Positions 8,737 through 17,045 of a DNA stretch of 64,000 bases are shown here, piece after piece (position 1 is the stretch's first letter; each line of letters begins with the position of its first letter). The DNA lies in the NCBI RefSeq assembly GCF_022229005.1, contig NZ_JAKKFD010000013.1, forward strand, positions 1 to 64,000, written 5' to 3'. The notes beneath the pieces are model-generated. The model worked only from the letters and a program-made list of their open reading frames with translations. It was not told the origin of the DNA and made no database searches. Both the position numbers and the translations under genes were made by a program. The stretch is from Micromonospora trifolii (GTDB lineage Bacteria > Actinomycetota > Actinomycetes > Mycobacteriales > Micromonosporaceae).

Positions 8737-10040
8737 GAGGTCGCCCCCACCGTGGCGGCGAGCGCGGCCGCGGCCCGCCAACAGTCGAGGTACGTGGAGT
8801 AGAGCGGCACCGGGGCGAACCGCACGACGTCGGGTTCGCGGGCGTCGGCGATCACCCCGTGTTCGTACCGTAGGCGTTTGGTCAGCTCGGCGGCGCTGCC
8901 GGAACCGATACGCACGGAGAGCTGGCAGCCCCGGCGGGCCGGGTCACGCGGGGTGACCACCCGCAGCGGCCGGCCGACGGTGACCTCGTCGAACAGCGAC
9001 TCCAGCCAGCCGGTGAGGCGCTGGCTGCGCGCGCGCAGCGGGGTCATCCCCACCGCGTCGAACAGCTCCAGCGAGGTCCGCACCGGGCCCATCGCGAAGA
9101 TCGGCGGGTTGGAGATCTGCCATGCCTCCACAGTGGCCGGTGGCCGGGACACCGGCGTCATCTCGAACCGGGTGGCCGCCGCTGTGCTCCACCACCCCTC
9201 GAACCGGGGCAGGTTCTCGTCGCCGAGGTGCCGCTCGTGCACGAAGACACCAGCCAGCGCGCCCGGGCCGGAGTTCAGGTACTTGTAGGAGCACCACGCG
9301 GCGAAGTCGACGTCCCAGTCGTGCAGGGCCAACGGCACGTTGCCGACCGCGTGGGCCAGGTCCCAACCGACCACAGCGCCGGCGGCCCGGCCGGCAGCAG
9401 TGATCGCCGGGATGTCCAGCAGCTCACCGGTGAGGTAGTTGACCCCGCCGAGCAGCAGCAGCGCCACCCGGTCGCCCTCGGCGGCCAGGTAGTCGGTCAC
9501 GTCCTCGGTGCGCAGGGCGTCCTCACCCGGGCGCGGACGCAACCGGACCACCGTGTCGTCCGGGTCCAGGCCGTGGAACCGGGCCTGGCTGCGCACGGCG
9601 TAGCTGTCCGAGGGGAACGCGGCGTCCTCGATGACGATGCGGGTGCGCGCGCCGGCCGGGCGGTAGAAACTCACCATCAGCAGGTGCAGGTTGACGGTGA
9701 GCGAGTTCATCACCACGGCCTCCGCGGGCCGGGCGCCGACCAGTCGCGCGGCCGGCCCGGTCAACAACTCGTGGTACGGCAGCCAGGGGCGTTCCGCCTC
9801 CAGGTGCCCCTCCACGCCGAGCCGCCCCCACGCGTCCAGGTCGGCCAGGAGTTCGTCGCGGGTGGCCCGAGGTTGCAGGCCGAGCGAGTTGCCGGCCAGG
9901 TACGCCGACTCGGGGTGGTCGCCACCGTCGGCCGGCGGCACGTGGAACAGGTGCCGGTGGCCGGGGTCGGCCTCGTCGAGGCGGTGTGCTTCGGCCTCGC
10001 CTCCGGCGGGGCGGTGCGCTTCGTGTTCTGGGGTGTTCAT
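8733..10040 (-). CDS. kynU: kynureninase
   Basis: 435-aa PLP-dependent hydrolase releasing alanine and 3-hydroxyanthranilate from 3-hydroxykynurenine. The N-terminal SAYLAGNSLGLQPRAT block is diagnostic; GWDLAHAVGNVPL holds the PLP-nitrogen Asp and WCSYKYLNSGPGA the Schiff-base Lys. The ATG at 10040 has a GGAGAG about eight bases upstream and lies 14 bp after the tryptophan dioxygenase stop, the only other non-overlapping junction besides the one near 5000. A long in-frame upstream extension overlaps the dioxygenase gene and is rejected. Confidence 0.95.
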   Translation of the reverse strand: MNTPEHEAHRPAGGEAEAHRLDEADPGHRHLFHVPPADGGDHPESAYLAGNSLGLQPRATRDELLADLDAWGRLGVEGHLEAERPWLPYHELLTGPAARLVGARPAEAVVMNSLTVNLHLLMVSFYRPAGARTRIVIEDAAFPSDSYAVRSQARFHGLDPDDTVVRLRPRPGEDALRTEDVTDYLAAEGDRVALLLLGGVNYLTGELLDIPAITAAGRAAGAVVGWDLAHAVGNVPLALHDWDVDFAAWCSYKYLNSGPGALAGVFVHERHLGDENLPRFEGWWSTAAATRFEMTPVSRPPATVEAWQISNPPIFAMGPVRTSLELFDAVGMTPLRARSQRLTGWLESLFDEVTVGRPLRVVTPRDPARRGCQLSVRIGSGSAAELTKRLRYEHGVIADAREPDVVRFAPVPLYSTYLDCWRAAAALAATVGATS

Positions 10041-10054
10041 GTCTCGCTCTCCGG

Positions 10055-10960
10055 TCACATCGCCGTGCGGGCCGACCACAACTCCGGGAAGACCACCCGG
10101 GCCATGCTGCGCTGCAGCCACGCCAGGCCGGCGGAGCCTCCGCTGCCGACCTTGGCGCCCATCGTCCGCTGCACCGCCTTGACGTGGTTCCAGCGCCAGT
10201 CGCCGAACTCCTCGGCGACAGCGCTCAGCGCCTCGCCGAGCAGCCGCAGGTGATTGTCCGGGCTGGCGTCGTCGTAGATCCGTACCCAGGCCGCCTCGAC
10301 CGACGGGTGCGGGTCGTGCTCGACGGCCACGTCCCGGCCGAGCAGGTCGGCGGGGAGGTCGAAGCCGCGCCGGTCGAGCAGCGCGAGCACGTCGTCCCAG
10401 AGGCTCGGGGTGGCCAGCGCGGCGCTCAGCTCGGCGTGCACCTCGGCCTGCCGGCGGAACGGGCGGATCAGCGTCGGGTCGCGCAGCCCGAGCAGGAACT
10501 CCAACTGCCGGTACATCGCGGACTGGAAGCCGGAGGCCTCGCCGAGCAGATTGCGGAACCTGTTGAAGTCGGCCGGGCTCATCCAGCGCAGGCCCTGCCA
10601 GGCGGCGTTGAGCCCCTCCAGGTGCAGCTTGGCCCGGCCCAGCGGGGCCAGCGCCTCCCAGATCTGGTCGGCGCGGACCAGCCGCTGGGTCTCCCGCAAC
10701 TCGTGGCAGGTCAGCCCGAAGTACAGCTCCATGATCTGGCTGACCATCAGGAAGGACATCTCGCCCGGGTCGCTGCTGAGCGGGTGCTGCATCCGGTGCA
10801 GGGCGCTGGCCTGCACGTACGCGTCGTACGGCACCATGTCCGCGAACTCCAGGGTCGGCTCGCCACCGGTGCGCTCCGCCTGCGCGACGCGCTGCCCGGG
10901 GGTCACCGGTTGCACCGTGGCACGGCGGTTCGGCGCCCGCCGCTCCGTCTGATCCACCAT
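10055..10960 (-). CDS. kynA: tryptophan 2,3-dioxygenase
   Basis: 301-aa heme dioxygenase opening the tryptophan indole ring to N-formylkynurenine; first gene of the operon. Diagnostic segments are PTLEFADMVPYDAYVQ, EASGFQSAMYRQLEFLLG and the C-terminal WNHVKAVQRTMGAKVGSGGS, matching the family's heme and substrate loops. The ATG at 10960 is chosen because a GGGAGGGAG stretch precedes it at a good distance; an alternative ATG at 10993 adds eleven residues. Formamidase, the next enzyme in the pathway, is not encoded nearby. Confidence 0.94.
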   Translation of the reverse strand: MVDQTERRAPNRRATVQPVTPGQRVAQAERTGGEPTLEFADMVPYDAYVQASALHRMQHPLSSDPGEMSFLMVSQIMELYFGLTCHELRETQRLVRADQIWEALAPLGRAKLHLEGLNAAWQGLRWMSPADFNRFRNLLGEASGFQSAMYRQLEFLLGLRDPTLIRPFRRQAEVHAELSAALATPSLWDDVLALLDRRGFDLPADLLGRDVAVEHDPHPSVEAAWVRIYDDASPDNHLRLLGEALSAVAEEFGDWRWNHVKAVQRTMGAKVGSGGSAGLAWLQRSMARVVFPELWSARTAM

Positions 10961-11105
10961 CTCGTCTCCCTCCCCCGGACTAGCCGACGTCATGATCTCG
11001 CGGTCGGATCGGCCTGCGGAATGCCGAATCAACGGCTCTCGCCGGCTTCTCCTGGCAAACCAAAGGCAACTAGGCGAAGTCGGTTCACGAAAGTAAGGTC
11101 TGAGC

Positions 11106-11570
11106 GTGGACGACATGGACTGGGCGCTGCTGCGCGAGCTGCAGGCCGACGCGCGGCTCTCCTTCAGCGAGTTGTCCCGGCGCGTGCACCTGTCGCCACC
11201 GTCCGTCGCGGAGCGGGTCCGCCGGCTGGAGGAGGCCGGGATCATCACCGGCTACCACGCCCACGTCGACCTGAGCCGCGCCGGCCGTACCGTGGTCGCG
11301 CTGATCCGGATGTCCTGCTACGGCGCGCGGTGCATCCTGCACGACCCGGCGGTGGCCGACTGGCCGGAGATCCTGGAGATCCACCGGATCACCGGGGACG
11401 CGTGCAGCGTGCTGAAGGTGGCGGCCGGGTCGATCGGCGCGTTCGAGGGCGTCATCGACCGTCTCGCCCCGTACGGCCAACCGTCGAGCACGATGGTCCT
11501 CTCCTCCCCCCTGAACTGGCACCCCGTCACCCCCCTCCCCACCACCGGGCCCGTCCCCCGCCCGCGCTGA
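11106..11570 (+). CDS. Lrp/AsnC-family transcriptional regulator
   Basis: 154-aa regulator with an N-terminal winged helix-turn-helix (LLRELQADARLSFSELSRRVHLSPPSVAERVRRLEEAG, residues ~8-46) and a C-terminal ligand-binding RAM domain (VVALIRMSC...ILEIHRITGDACSVLKV). Family members sense amino acids. It is divergent from the kynurenine operon with 145 bp between starts, so tryptophan- or kynurenine-responsive control of that operon is a reasonable inference. A TAAGGT hexamer ends six bases before the GTG start, so the transcript may be leaderless. The last ~15 residues are proline-rich. Confidence 0.9.
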   Translation: MDDMDWALLRELQADARLSFSELSRRVHLSPPSVAERVRRLEEAGIITGYHAHVDLSRAGRTVVALIRMSCYGARCILHDPAVADWPEILEIHRITGDACSVLKVAAGSIGAFEGVIDRLAPYGQPSSTMVLSSPLNWHPVTPLPTTGPVPRPR

Positions 11571-11664
11571 CCCGCCCACCCTCCGGGTTTGCTCCCGCGC
11601 CAGCGGGAAAGCAGCGCGTGCCCAGGGGAGGGTTCCGGCGGTCGTCGCCGGTTGGGGGGAAATC

Positions 11665-12189
11665 ATGCAGGCAATCCGCACGATCAACCGCGCGCTCTCG
11701 TCCGCACTGACACTGGTGGGGCTGGTCGGGGCGTTCGTCCTGTTGTCGGTCGCGCCGGCGCGAGCCGGCGACAACGTCTTCGTCGAGGTGACACCGAACA
11801 GCGCCCAGGCCGGTAGCCGGGTCAACATCAAGGCGAGCTGCGACAACGACAACAACAACCGGCAGTCCAGCGTGCACTCCGACGCGTTCGGGCACGTGAT
11901 GCTCAAACCGGACAAGGGTTTCCTGACCGGGCAGGTCACCATCGCGAGGGACAAGCCGGCCGGTGACTACCCGGTCGACCTGCGCTGCGAGAACGGCCAG
12001 ACGTCGTCGACCACGTTGACAGTGCTGAACATGGCCTCACCCAGCAAGGGGCCGGCGACCGGCGGCGGTGGGATGGCCGGCGGCCGCGGCACCGGCTCGC
12101 TGCTGGTGCTCGGTGGCGTGGCCTTGGTGGCCACCGCGATCGTGCTCGGGATGACCGGCGGCCGACGTCGACGGGGAGCCGGCTCCTGA
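11665..12189 (+). CDS. secreted protein with C-terminal membrane anchor (possible sortase partner)
   Basis: 174-aa exported protein. Residues 1-34 are a signal peptide ending in APARA; the middle (EVTPNSAQAGSRVNIKASC...) is a beta-rich domain with Cys pairs; a Gly-rich linker and a hydrophobic helix (LLVLGGVALVATAIVLGM) end in a GGRRRRGAGS tail. That layout resembles a cell-wall sorting signal, but no LPXTG-like pentapeptide is visible before the helix. The gene lies 12 bp upstream of a sortase. Start: ATG after a GGGGGGAA stretch. Similar two-gene pairs are common in actinobacteria; the function is unknown. Confidence 0.8.
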   Translation: MQAIRTINRALSSALTLVGLVGAFVLLSVAPARAGDNVFVEVTPNSAQAGSRVNIKASCDNDNNNRQSSVHSDAFGHVMLKPDKGFLTGQVTIARDKPAGDYPVDLRCENGQTSSTTLTVLNMASPSKGPATGGGGMAGGRGTGSLLVLGGVALVATAIVLGMTGGRRRRGAGS

Positions 12190-12201
12190 GCCGGATCACC
12201 C

Positions 12202-13041
12202 ATGACCCGCAGATCCGCGCGTGCGCGGCCGGACCGCCGCGCCCGCCTTCGGGCCGGCCCGGCGCTGCGCGCGTCCGGCCGGCTGGTGGCCCGCGTCTCC
12301 GGGCGGCTGCGCCGGGTCGCCGGGCAGGCCGTGTCCGCCAGCGTCACGACCACCGATCCGGCCGCCGGCCCGCTGCCGCCGCGGCGTCCGGCCGGGCCGC
12401 CGTCGGCCCGACACCGCTTCGGTACGAGCCCCGGGTTGCCGGTGCTGGCCATCGCCGCGCTGATGGTGGTGATCGTGGCGATGCTCGGGGTCGAGCAGGT
12501 GACCGGGATGAGCCTGCTGCCGGACCGGCTCAGCGCCGGTTTGCGACCGCCGCCGAAGAAGTTCCCGGTGCTGCCGGCCAGCCGTCCGACCAGCCTCGCC
12601 ATCGAGAAGATCGACGTGCGGGCGCCCGTACACGACGTGGGCATCGCCCCGGACGGCACTATCGCCGTGCCGGACGCGGCCCGCGCCCAGGAGGCCGGCT
12701 GGTACGACCAGGGGCCCACCCCGGGCCAGTACGGCCCAGCCGTGATCGTCGGGCACGTCGACACCACCAGCGGGCCGGCGGTCTTCCACAAACTCCGCGA
12801 GCTGCGCTCCGGTGACGAGATCGAAGTCACCCGCACCGACCAGCGCGTGGCGGTCTTCGAGGTCAACTCGGTGGAGAAATTCGACAAGGGCCGACTGCCG
12901 GTGGACGAGGTGTACGGCGACTTCAGCCGCCCGAGCCTGCGACTGATCACCTGCGGCGGTCAGTGGGTCGGCGGCGAGACCGGCTACGCGGACAACGTGG
13001 TGGTCTTCGCCTCGCTGGTCAAGGCGCGTTCAGGCGGCTGA
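12202..13041 (+). CDS. class E/F sortase
   Basis: 279-aa membrane-anchored transpeptidase. A basic, proline-rich cytoplasmic N-terminus (~75 aa) precedes one membrane helix (LPVLAIAALMVVIVAML) and the sortase barrel. The catalytic His lies in VIVGHVDTTSG and the Cys in LRLITCGG. Where the catalytic Arg is usually sought downstream, the sequence reads GYADNVVVFA, so its identity is uncertain. Probably one unit with the secreted protein upstream. Its last 58 bp overlap, tail to tail, the MerR gene on the other strand. Confidence 0.88.
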   Translation: MTRRSARARPDRRARLRAGPALRASGRLVARVSGRLRRVAGQAVSASVTTTDPAAGPLPPRRPAGPPSARHRFGTSPGLPVLAIAALMVVIVAMLGVEQVTGMSLLPDRLSAGLRPPPKKFPVLPASRPTSLAIEKIDVRAPVHDVGIAPDGTIAVPDAARAQEAGWYDQGPTPGQYGPAVIVGHVDTTSGPAVFHKLRELRSGDEIEVTRTDQRVAVFEVNSVEKFDKGRLPVDEVYGDFSRPSLRLITCGGQWVGGETGYADNVVVFASLVKARSGG

Positions 13042-13757
13042 GCAGCGTCGAGGTAATCGGCGAGCCGGGCGGCCCCGGTGAGCATGGCCCGGCCTCGCTC
13101 GCTGAGCCGTTGCCGCCACTGGCGCAGCGACGCGGCGAGCGGTTCGGCACCGCCGGCGTCGCGCACTCGACGCAGCACGCCGGCGATGTGGTCGAGCCGG
13201 TACCCGCCGCGGCGCAACAGGTGGGCGAGTTCGGCGTCCCGGACGTCGTCGGGACTGTAGAGCCGGTAGTGGGTCACCGGATCACGTACCGGCCGCAGCA
13301 CACCAGCCCGCTCCCATTTGCGCAGCGTGGCCGGCTGGAGATCGAGCCGGTGGGCCAGCGCGCTGATCGGCACGGCCTTCTGGCTCCGCGGTTGCGGTCT
13401 CGTTCCGGTGAGCGTCGCCACCGCCGCCTCGACCGCGTCCAGGGTCTCCCGATCGCGCTGGAGCAGGGCATGGCAGTGGTCGATGGTGCGCAACGCCGCG
13501 TCGATCTCGCCACGGTTGACGGCGCGCATGATCTCGCCGCTGGCCGCATGGCCGTGGCCGGCGATCAAGGCGAGGTAGGCCGCCAACGCCTTGACGTGCA
13601 GCTCGGTGAAGCGACGGTAGCCGTTCGGGGTGCGCTGGGCCGGCGGCAGGACACCGTCTCGTTCGTAGTTGCGCACGGCCTGCGCGGAGAGGCCGTGGGC
13701 ACGCGCGAGATCCACCGGTCGGCGTACCAGTGCTTTTGAAGGTTTTGTGGCTGTCAC
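12984..13757 (-). CDS. MerR-family regulator with two HTH domains (TioE-like)
   Basis: 257-aa regulator with an unusual tandem arrangement. A first MerR HTH (residues ~12-75: DLARAHGLSAQAVRNYERDG...GYRRFTELHV) is followed by a helical linker and a second one (ISALAHRLDLQPATLRKWERAG...HYRLYSPDDV). Such double-HTH proteins are sometimes annotated TioE family. The GTG at 13757 has GGTGGAGC just upstream and gives a start right before the first HTH; an ATG at 13808 would run into the divergent gene's start. It probably controls that gene through the palindrome at 13779-13795. Its 3' end overlaps the sortase gene by 58 bp. Confidence 0.87.
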   Translation of the reverse strand: MTATKPSKALVRRPVDLARAHGLSAQAVRNYERDGVLPPAQRTPNGYRRFTELHVKALAAYLALIAGHGHAASGEIMRAVNRGEIDAALRTIDHCHALLQRDRETLDAVEAAVATLTGTRPQPRSQKAVPISALAHRLDLQPATLRKWERAGVLRPVRDPVTHYRLYSPDDVRDAELAHLLRRGGYRLDHIAGVLRRVRDAGGAEPLAASLRQWRQRLSERGRAMLTGAARLADYLDAAQPPERALTSEAKTTTLSA

Positions 13758-13778
13758 CGCGCTCCACCGCTCGTGAGT

Positions 13779-13795
13779 TTCAACCGCTGGTTCAA
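13779..13795. promoter_or_regulatory. candidate MerR operator
   Basis: A 17-bp imperfect palindrome with core AACC-GCT-GGTT and outer TT/AA pairs lies midway in the 54-bp gap between the divergent MerR and esterase-like genes. Placement and symmetry suit a MerR-type operator; no promoter hexamers could be assigned with confidence. Confidence 0.4.
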
Positions 13796-13811
13796 CGATA
13801 CGGTTCATGGA

Positions 13812-15407
13812 ATGCCATCTTTTCTCGACCTGCTGGCGGTATCCCCGGACCTGCTCGCGCTGGGCGAGCCGACGCACGGTGAGTCCGCCTTCCTCCAGCT
13901 CCGCAACGAGGCCTTTTTGTCGCTGGCGGAGCACGGTTACCGCTCGATCGCCGTGGAGAGCGACCGGGCGGCCGGGCTGATCGCCGACGAGTTCGTCCAG
14001 GGCGTCGCCGCCGTGACGCTCGACCGGGCGCTCACCGAAGGTTTCAGCCACGGATTCGGAGCGGCCCCGGCGAACCGCGACCTCCTGCTGCGGATGCGGG
14101 AGCTGAACGCCGGACGGCCGGTCGCCGAGCGCCTGACGTTCCACGGCTTCGACGCTCCTGTGGAGCTGGAGGGCGCGCCGAGCCCGCGCCGGCTCCTCAA
14201 TCAGGTCTGCCACTTCCTCGACCTGGACCGGTCTGGCGAGATCGACGACCTGATCGGGGACGACGCCCGGTGGAGCGACCCGGCCGCGATCTGGGAGCCC
14301 GGCCGATCGATCGGGCGCTCGACCGACGCCCAGCGACTGCGGGTGCTCGCCGACGACCTGTTGACCGAGTTGTACCTGCGGGCGCCGCGGAAGTCAGCGG
14401 GCTGGCAGGCGGCGTTCGTACACGCCACCGCCGCAGTCGCGCTGCTGCGTTACCACGCCGCGGCCGCCGCACCACTGGCCCAGGAGGAACGCTTCGCCCG
14501 CCTGGCCGGGGTACGGGACGCGTTGATGGCCGAGAACCTGCTCGCGATCCGATCGGCCGAGGCGCACCGCGGGCCCACGCTGGTCTTCGCGCACAACGCG
14601 CACCTCCAGCGCCACGAGAGCACGATGACGCTGGCCGACAGGCAGTTGTCATGGGCCGGCGCCGGCGCGATCATCGCGTCGTTGCTGGGCGACCGGTACG
14701 CGGTGATCGCCGGCAGCCTCGGCGCGAGCCCGGCGCTCGGCATCGGGCCGCCCGCCCCCGCCACCTACGAGGGCGGACTCCAGCAGGAGACCAGACTTCC
14801 CCGGTACCTGCCGACGTCTGAGGTCGGGGCGGCCGAGCAGCGGACGCACGACTACCGCTACTTCCCGCTCGACCGGGCCGCCATCGAACACGCCGACGTG
14901 CTCCTGCACGTCCCGACGGGTGTCGACGCGGCCGTGCTCGCCGATCGGGTCGTCGCACTGCCCGACGTCGAGCAGGTCGTGGCGAGTGAGGAGATCGGAT
15001 CACCCGAGGCCGCGTGGGGTGATCGGTTCTTCTTCGTCGGCCCGGACCGCCGCCAGCCGTTCGCCACCATCGTCGAGCACGACGTGCCCGGCTTCGACGA
15101 GGCCGCACAGCTTGACCGCCCCGGCGTCTTCCGCCTCAACCTGGACCTGGGCCGGACCGAGTTCGAGCGGCTGTTCGGCTTTCCGCCCAAGGCGTTCGAG
15201 GAGCACCGGCACGAGTTCGACTTCGCCCGACTGGACACCCTCGCCCCGCACCCGGGCTACGCACAGTACGGCTTCGCCAGCATCGTCATGCCCGGCCCGC
15301 ACCTGCTACCCGAGATCGACCGGCTCCTCGCGATCGCGTACCGCCGAGCTGTCGACCGCCACGAACGCGCAGCGCGCCGGACGAAAGGCCCGCAATCCGG
15401 AGCCTGA
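13812..15407 (+). CDS. erythromycin esterase family protein
   Basis: 531-aa member of the erythromycin esterase (EreA/EreB-like) superfamily. Family landmarks are LLALGEPTHGESAF near the N-terminus (metal or catalytic His-Glu pair), RSIAVESDRAAGL, and VFAHNAHLQRHES in the middle (second conserved His). True Ere enzymes open macrolide lactones, but most relatives have unknown substrates. An in-frame GTG at 13773 adds 13 residues; the ATG at 13812 is preferred because relatives begin ~15 residues before LLALGEPTH. The divergent double-HTH MerR gene suggests inducible expression. Confidence 0.85.
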   Translation: MPSFLDLLAVSPDLLALGEPTHGESAFLQLRNEAFLSLAEHGYRSIAVESDRAAGLIADEFVQGVAAVTLDRALTEGFSHGFGAAPANRDLLLRMRELNAGRPVAERLTFHGFDAPVELEGAPSPRRLLNQVCHFLDLDRSGEIDDLIGDDARWSDPAAIWEPGRSIGRSTDAQRLRVLADDLLTELYLRAPRKSAGWQAAFVHATAAVALLRYHAAAAAPLAQEERFARLAGVRDALMAENLLAIRSAEAHRGPTLVFAHNAHLQRHESTMTLADRQLSWAGAGAIIASLLGDRYAVIAGSLGASPALGIGPPAPATYEGGLQQETRLPRYLPTSEVGAAEQRTHDYRYFPLDRAAIEHADVLLHVPTGVDAAVLADRVVALPDVEQVVASEEIGSPEAAWGDRFFFVGPDRRQPFATIVEHDVPGFDEAAQLDRPGVFRLNLDLGRTEFERLFGFPPKAFEEHRHEFDFARLDTLAPHPGYAQYGFASIVMPGPHLLPEIDRLLAIAYRRAVDRHERAARRTKGPQSGA

Positions 15408-15422
15408 CCACGCCCCGCGGAG

Positions 15423-15959
15423 TCAGGCGGCCGCCTCGGGCTCCCGCAGGTCCAGCCAGTCGGCCCAGCGGGGGTCGGGGGCGCGGTGGCCCAGCACCCG
15501 CCAGGCGGTGCCCTTCGGGGCGGCCGGCAACGCGTGTAACCGCCACCCCATCTCGGCCGGGGTCTTGTCGCCCTTGGTGTGGTTGCACCGGGCGCACGCG
15601 GCGACCACGTTCTCCCAGGCGTGCCGGCCACCCCGGCTGCGCGGGAAGACGTGGTCGATGGTCTCGGCCGGGCCCCGGCAGTAGGCGCAACGCCACCCGT
15701 CCCGGGCGAAGATCGCCCGTCGGGACAGCCCGACATGCGTTCGGTACGGCACCCGGACGAAGCGCGTCAACCGGACCACCGATGGCACCGGGAGCGCGTC
15801 CCGGGCGCTGTGCAGGATGCCGTCACCATCGGCGACGCAGACCGCCTTGGCGGAGAGGACGAGGATCGCGGCGCGACGCACCGACACGACACACAGCGGC
15901 TCGTAGGTGGCGTTGAGGACCAACGCGCCGGAGCCCACCGTGGGTCGTATGTCAGGCAT
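15423..15959 (-). CDS. HNH endonuclease
   Basis: 178-aa HNH-fold nuclease. The metal-finger core is intact: CAYCRGP, then ETIDHVFPRSRGG (first His), WENVVAACARCNHTKGDKTP (Asn, Cys pair, final His). The N-terminal half (ALVLNATYEPLCVVSVRRAAILVLSAKA) is typical of the widespread actinobacterial stand-alone HNH family found in most genomes, which argues against a phage or intron role. ATG at 15959 chosen because GGGAGG lies eight bases upstream; a GTG nine bases earlier sits on that site. Biological role unknown. Confidence 0.88.
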   Translation of the reverse strand: MPDIRPTVGSGALVLNATYEPLCVVSVRRAAILVLSAKAVCVADGDGILHSARDALPVPSVVRLTRFVRVPYRTHVGLSRRAIFARDGWRCAYCRGPAETIDHVFPRSRGGRHAWENVVAACARCNHTKGDKTPAEMGWRLHALPAAPKGTAWRVLGHRAPDPRWADWLDLREPEAAA

Positions 15960-16215
15960 CGCGCTCACCCTCCCGGTTCAGCGGCTGCTGGGGACCGCCG
16001 TCGACCGGGGCCGGGCACACCGGCCCACACGGTCGACGCCGGGCCGATCACCGACGTCCGTTGCGCCAATAGTCCCTGATCGGACCCCGGATTGCACGTA
16101 CTAATCTCTCTTCTGGTAAGCGGATCACCCACGCCGGGCCAGGCACCTCGATCTACGACGCTTCGGTGCTCAGCCTCGACCGATCGGCCAGCAGGTCCAG
16201 CAGCCATCGGCTCCT

Positions 16216-16950
16216 ATGGTCACGGGCATGATCGACAAGCTGTCCGCCTTCACCGTGCGTCACCGGCACGTCGTCCTGGCACTTGGGCTTCTCCTGGTCG
16301 GCGTGAACGCCGCAACCCCGGGGTCCGCGTCCATCGTGGGGCAGCGCCTGTTGATCCTCGTCTCCCTGGCGGCCCTGATCCTGGCGATCGTCATCATGGG
16401 GGTCCGTCCGGCCTACCTCGTGGTGCGGCCGCAGGTTCCGGCCTTCGCCACACCCGGGCCCGCCTGGACGGTGTTCTTCGCCCTGGGCTACCTCGGGCCC
16501 GCGTCCACACGTGTCGACGCACTGGCGCGCTCGGTCAGCGAGGGGACGCCGTCGACGTTCGACGTGGTCCTCGATGTTCTCTGGGTCGGCCTGACCGCGC
16601 TGGTGGTGGCGTGGGCGTGGCGGGGTCACGGGATACGGCTGCATCCGTCCGGGGTACGCCAGACCTGGCCGCTGGGCTCGCTCACCGTGCCGTGGGAGGC
16701 CCTGCTGGCCCCGCAGATCCCCCCGGCTGCCGATCGCCGTCAGTGGCTCCCGATGAGGATCACTGAACCCCGGCTGGTCCGGCGGCGCGGCATTCCGCGA
16801 AGTCGGGGGGCGTTGCGGACGGACATCGTCGACGCGGGATTCCTCGCCGCGGTGATCGGACACTACGTCGCGCACCCCGAACACCGGGCGGCGATCGGTA
16901 GTCAGGCCGAGTACGAACGGCTCCTCGCCGCGTTGCCCGGGAGAGGGTGA
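16216..16950 (+). CDS. membrane protein of unknown function
   Basis: 244-aa protein not recognised as a named family. Two hydrophobic helices near residues 20-55 (VVLALGLLLVGV and LLILVSLAALILAIVIMGV), another pair around 80-130, then a soluble C-terminal domain with HPSGVRQTWPLGSLTVPWEALL, reminiscent of the bacterial PH-like domains that follow membrane helices in actinobacterial proteins. ATG at 16216 or 16228; neither has a clear ribosome site. Monocistronic, with 256 bp of featureless sequence before it. Confidence 0.7.
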   Translation: MVTGMIDKLSAFTVRHRHVVLALGLLLVGVNAATPGSASIVGQRLLILVSLAALILAIVIMGVRPAYLVVRPQVPAFATPGPAWTVFFALGYLGPASTRVDALARSVSEGTPSTFDVVLDVLWVGLTALVVAWAWRGHGIRLHPSGVRQTWPLGSLTVPWEALLAPQIPPAADRRQWLPMRITEPRLVRRRGIPRSRGALRTDIVDAGFLAAVIGHYVAHPEHRAAIGSQAEYERLLAALPGRG

Positions 16951-17045
16951 GCAACAACCGGCAGCGGCGTCCTGCACGCGCCGGTAGGTGACCCCGCCGG
17001 TGGGTCGGCGGTGGGCGCTCGGGCCCCTTGCGGTACGAAGACAGG

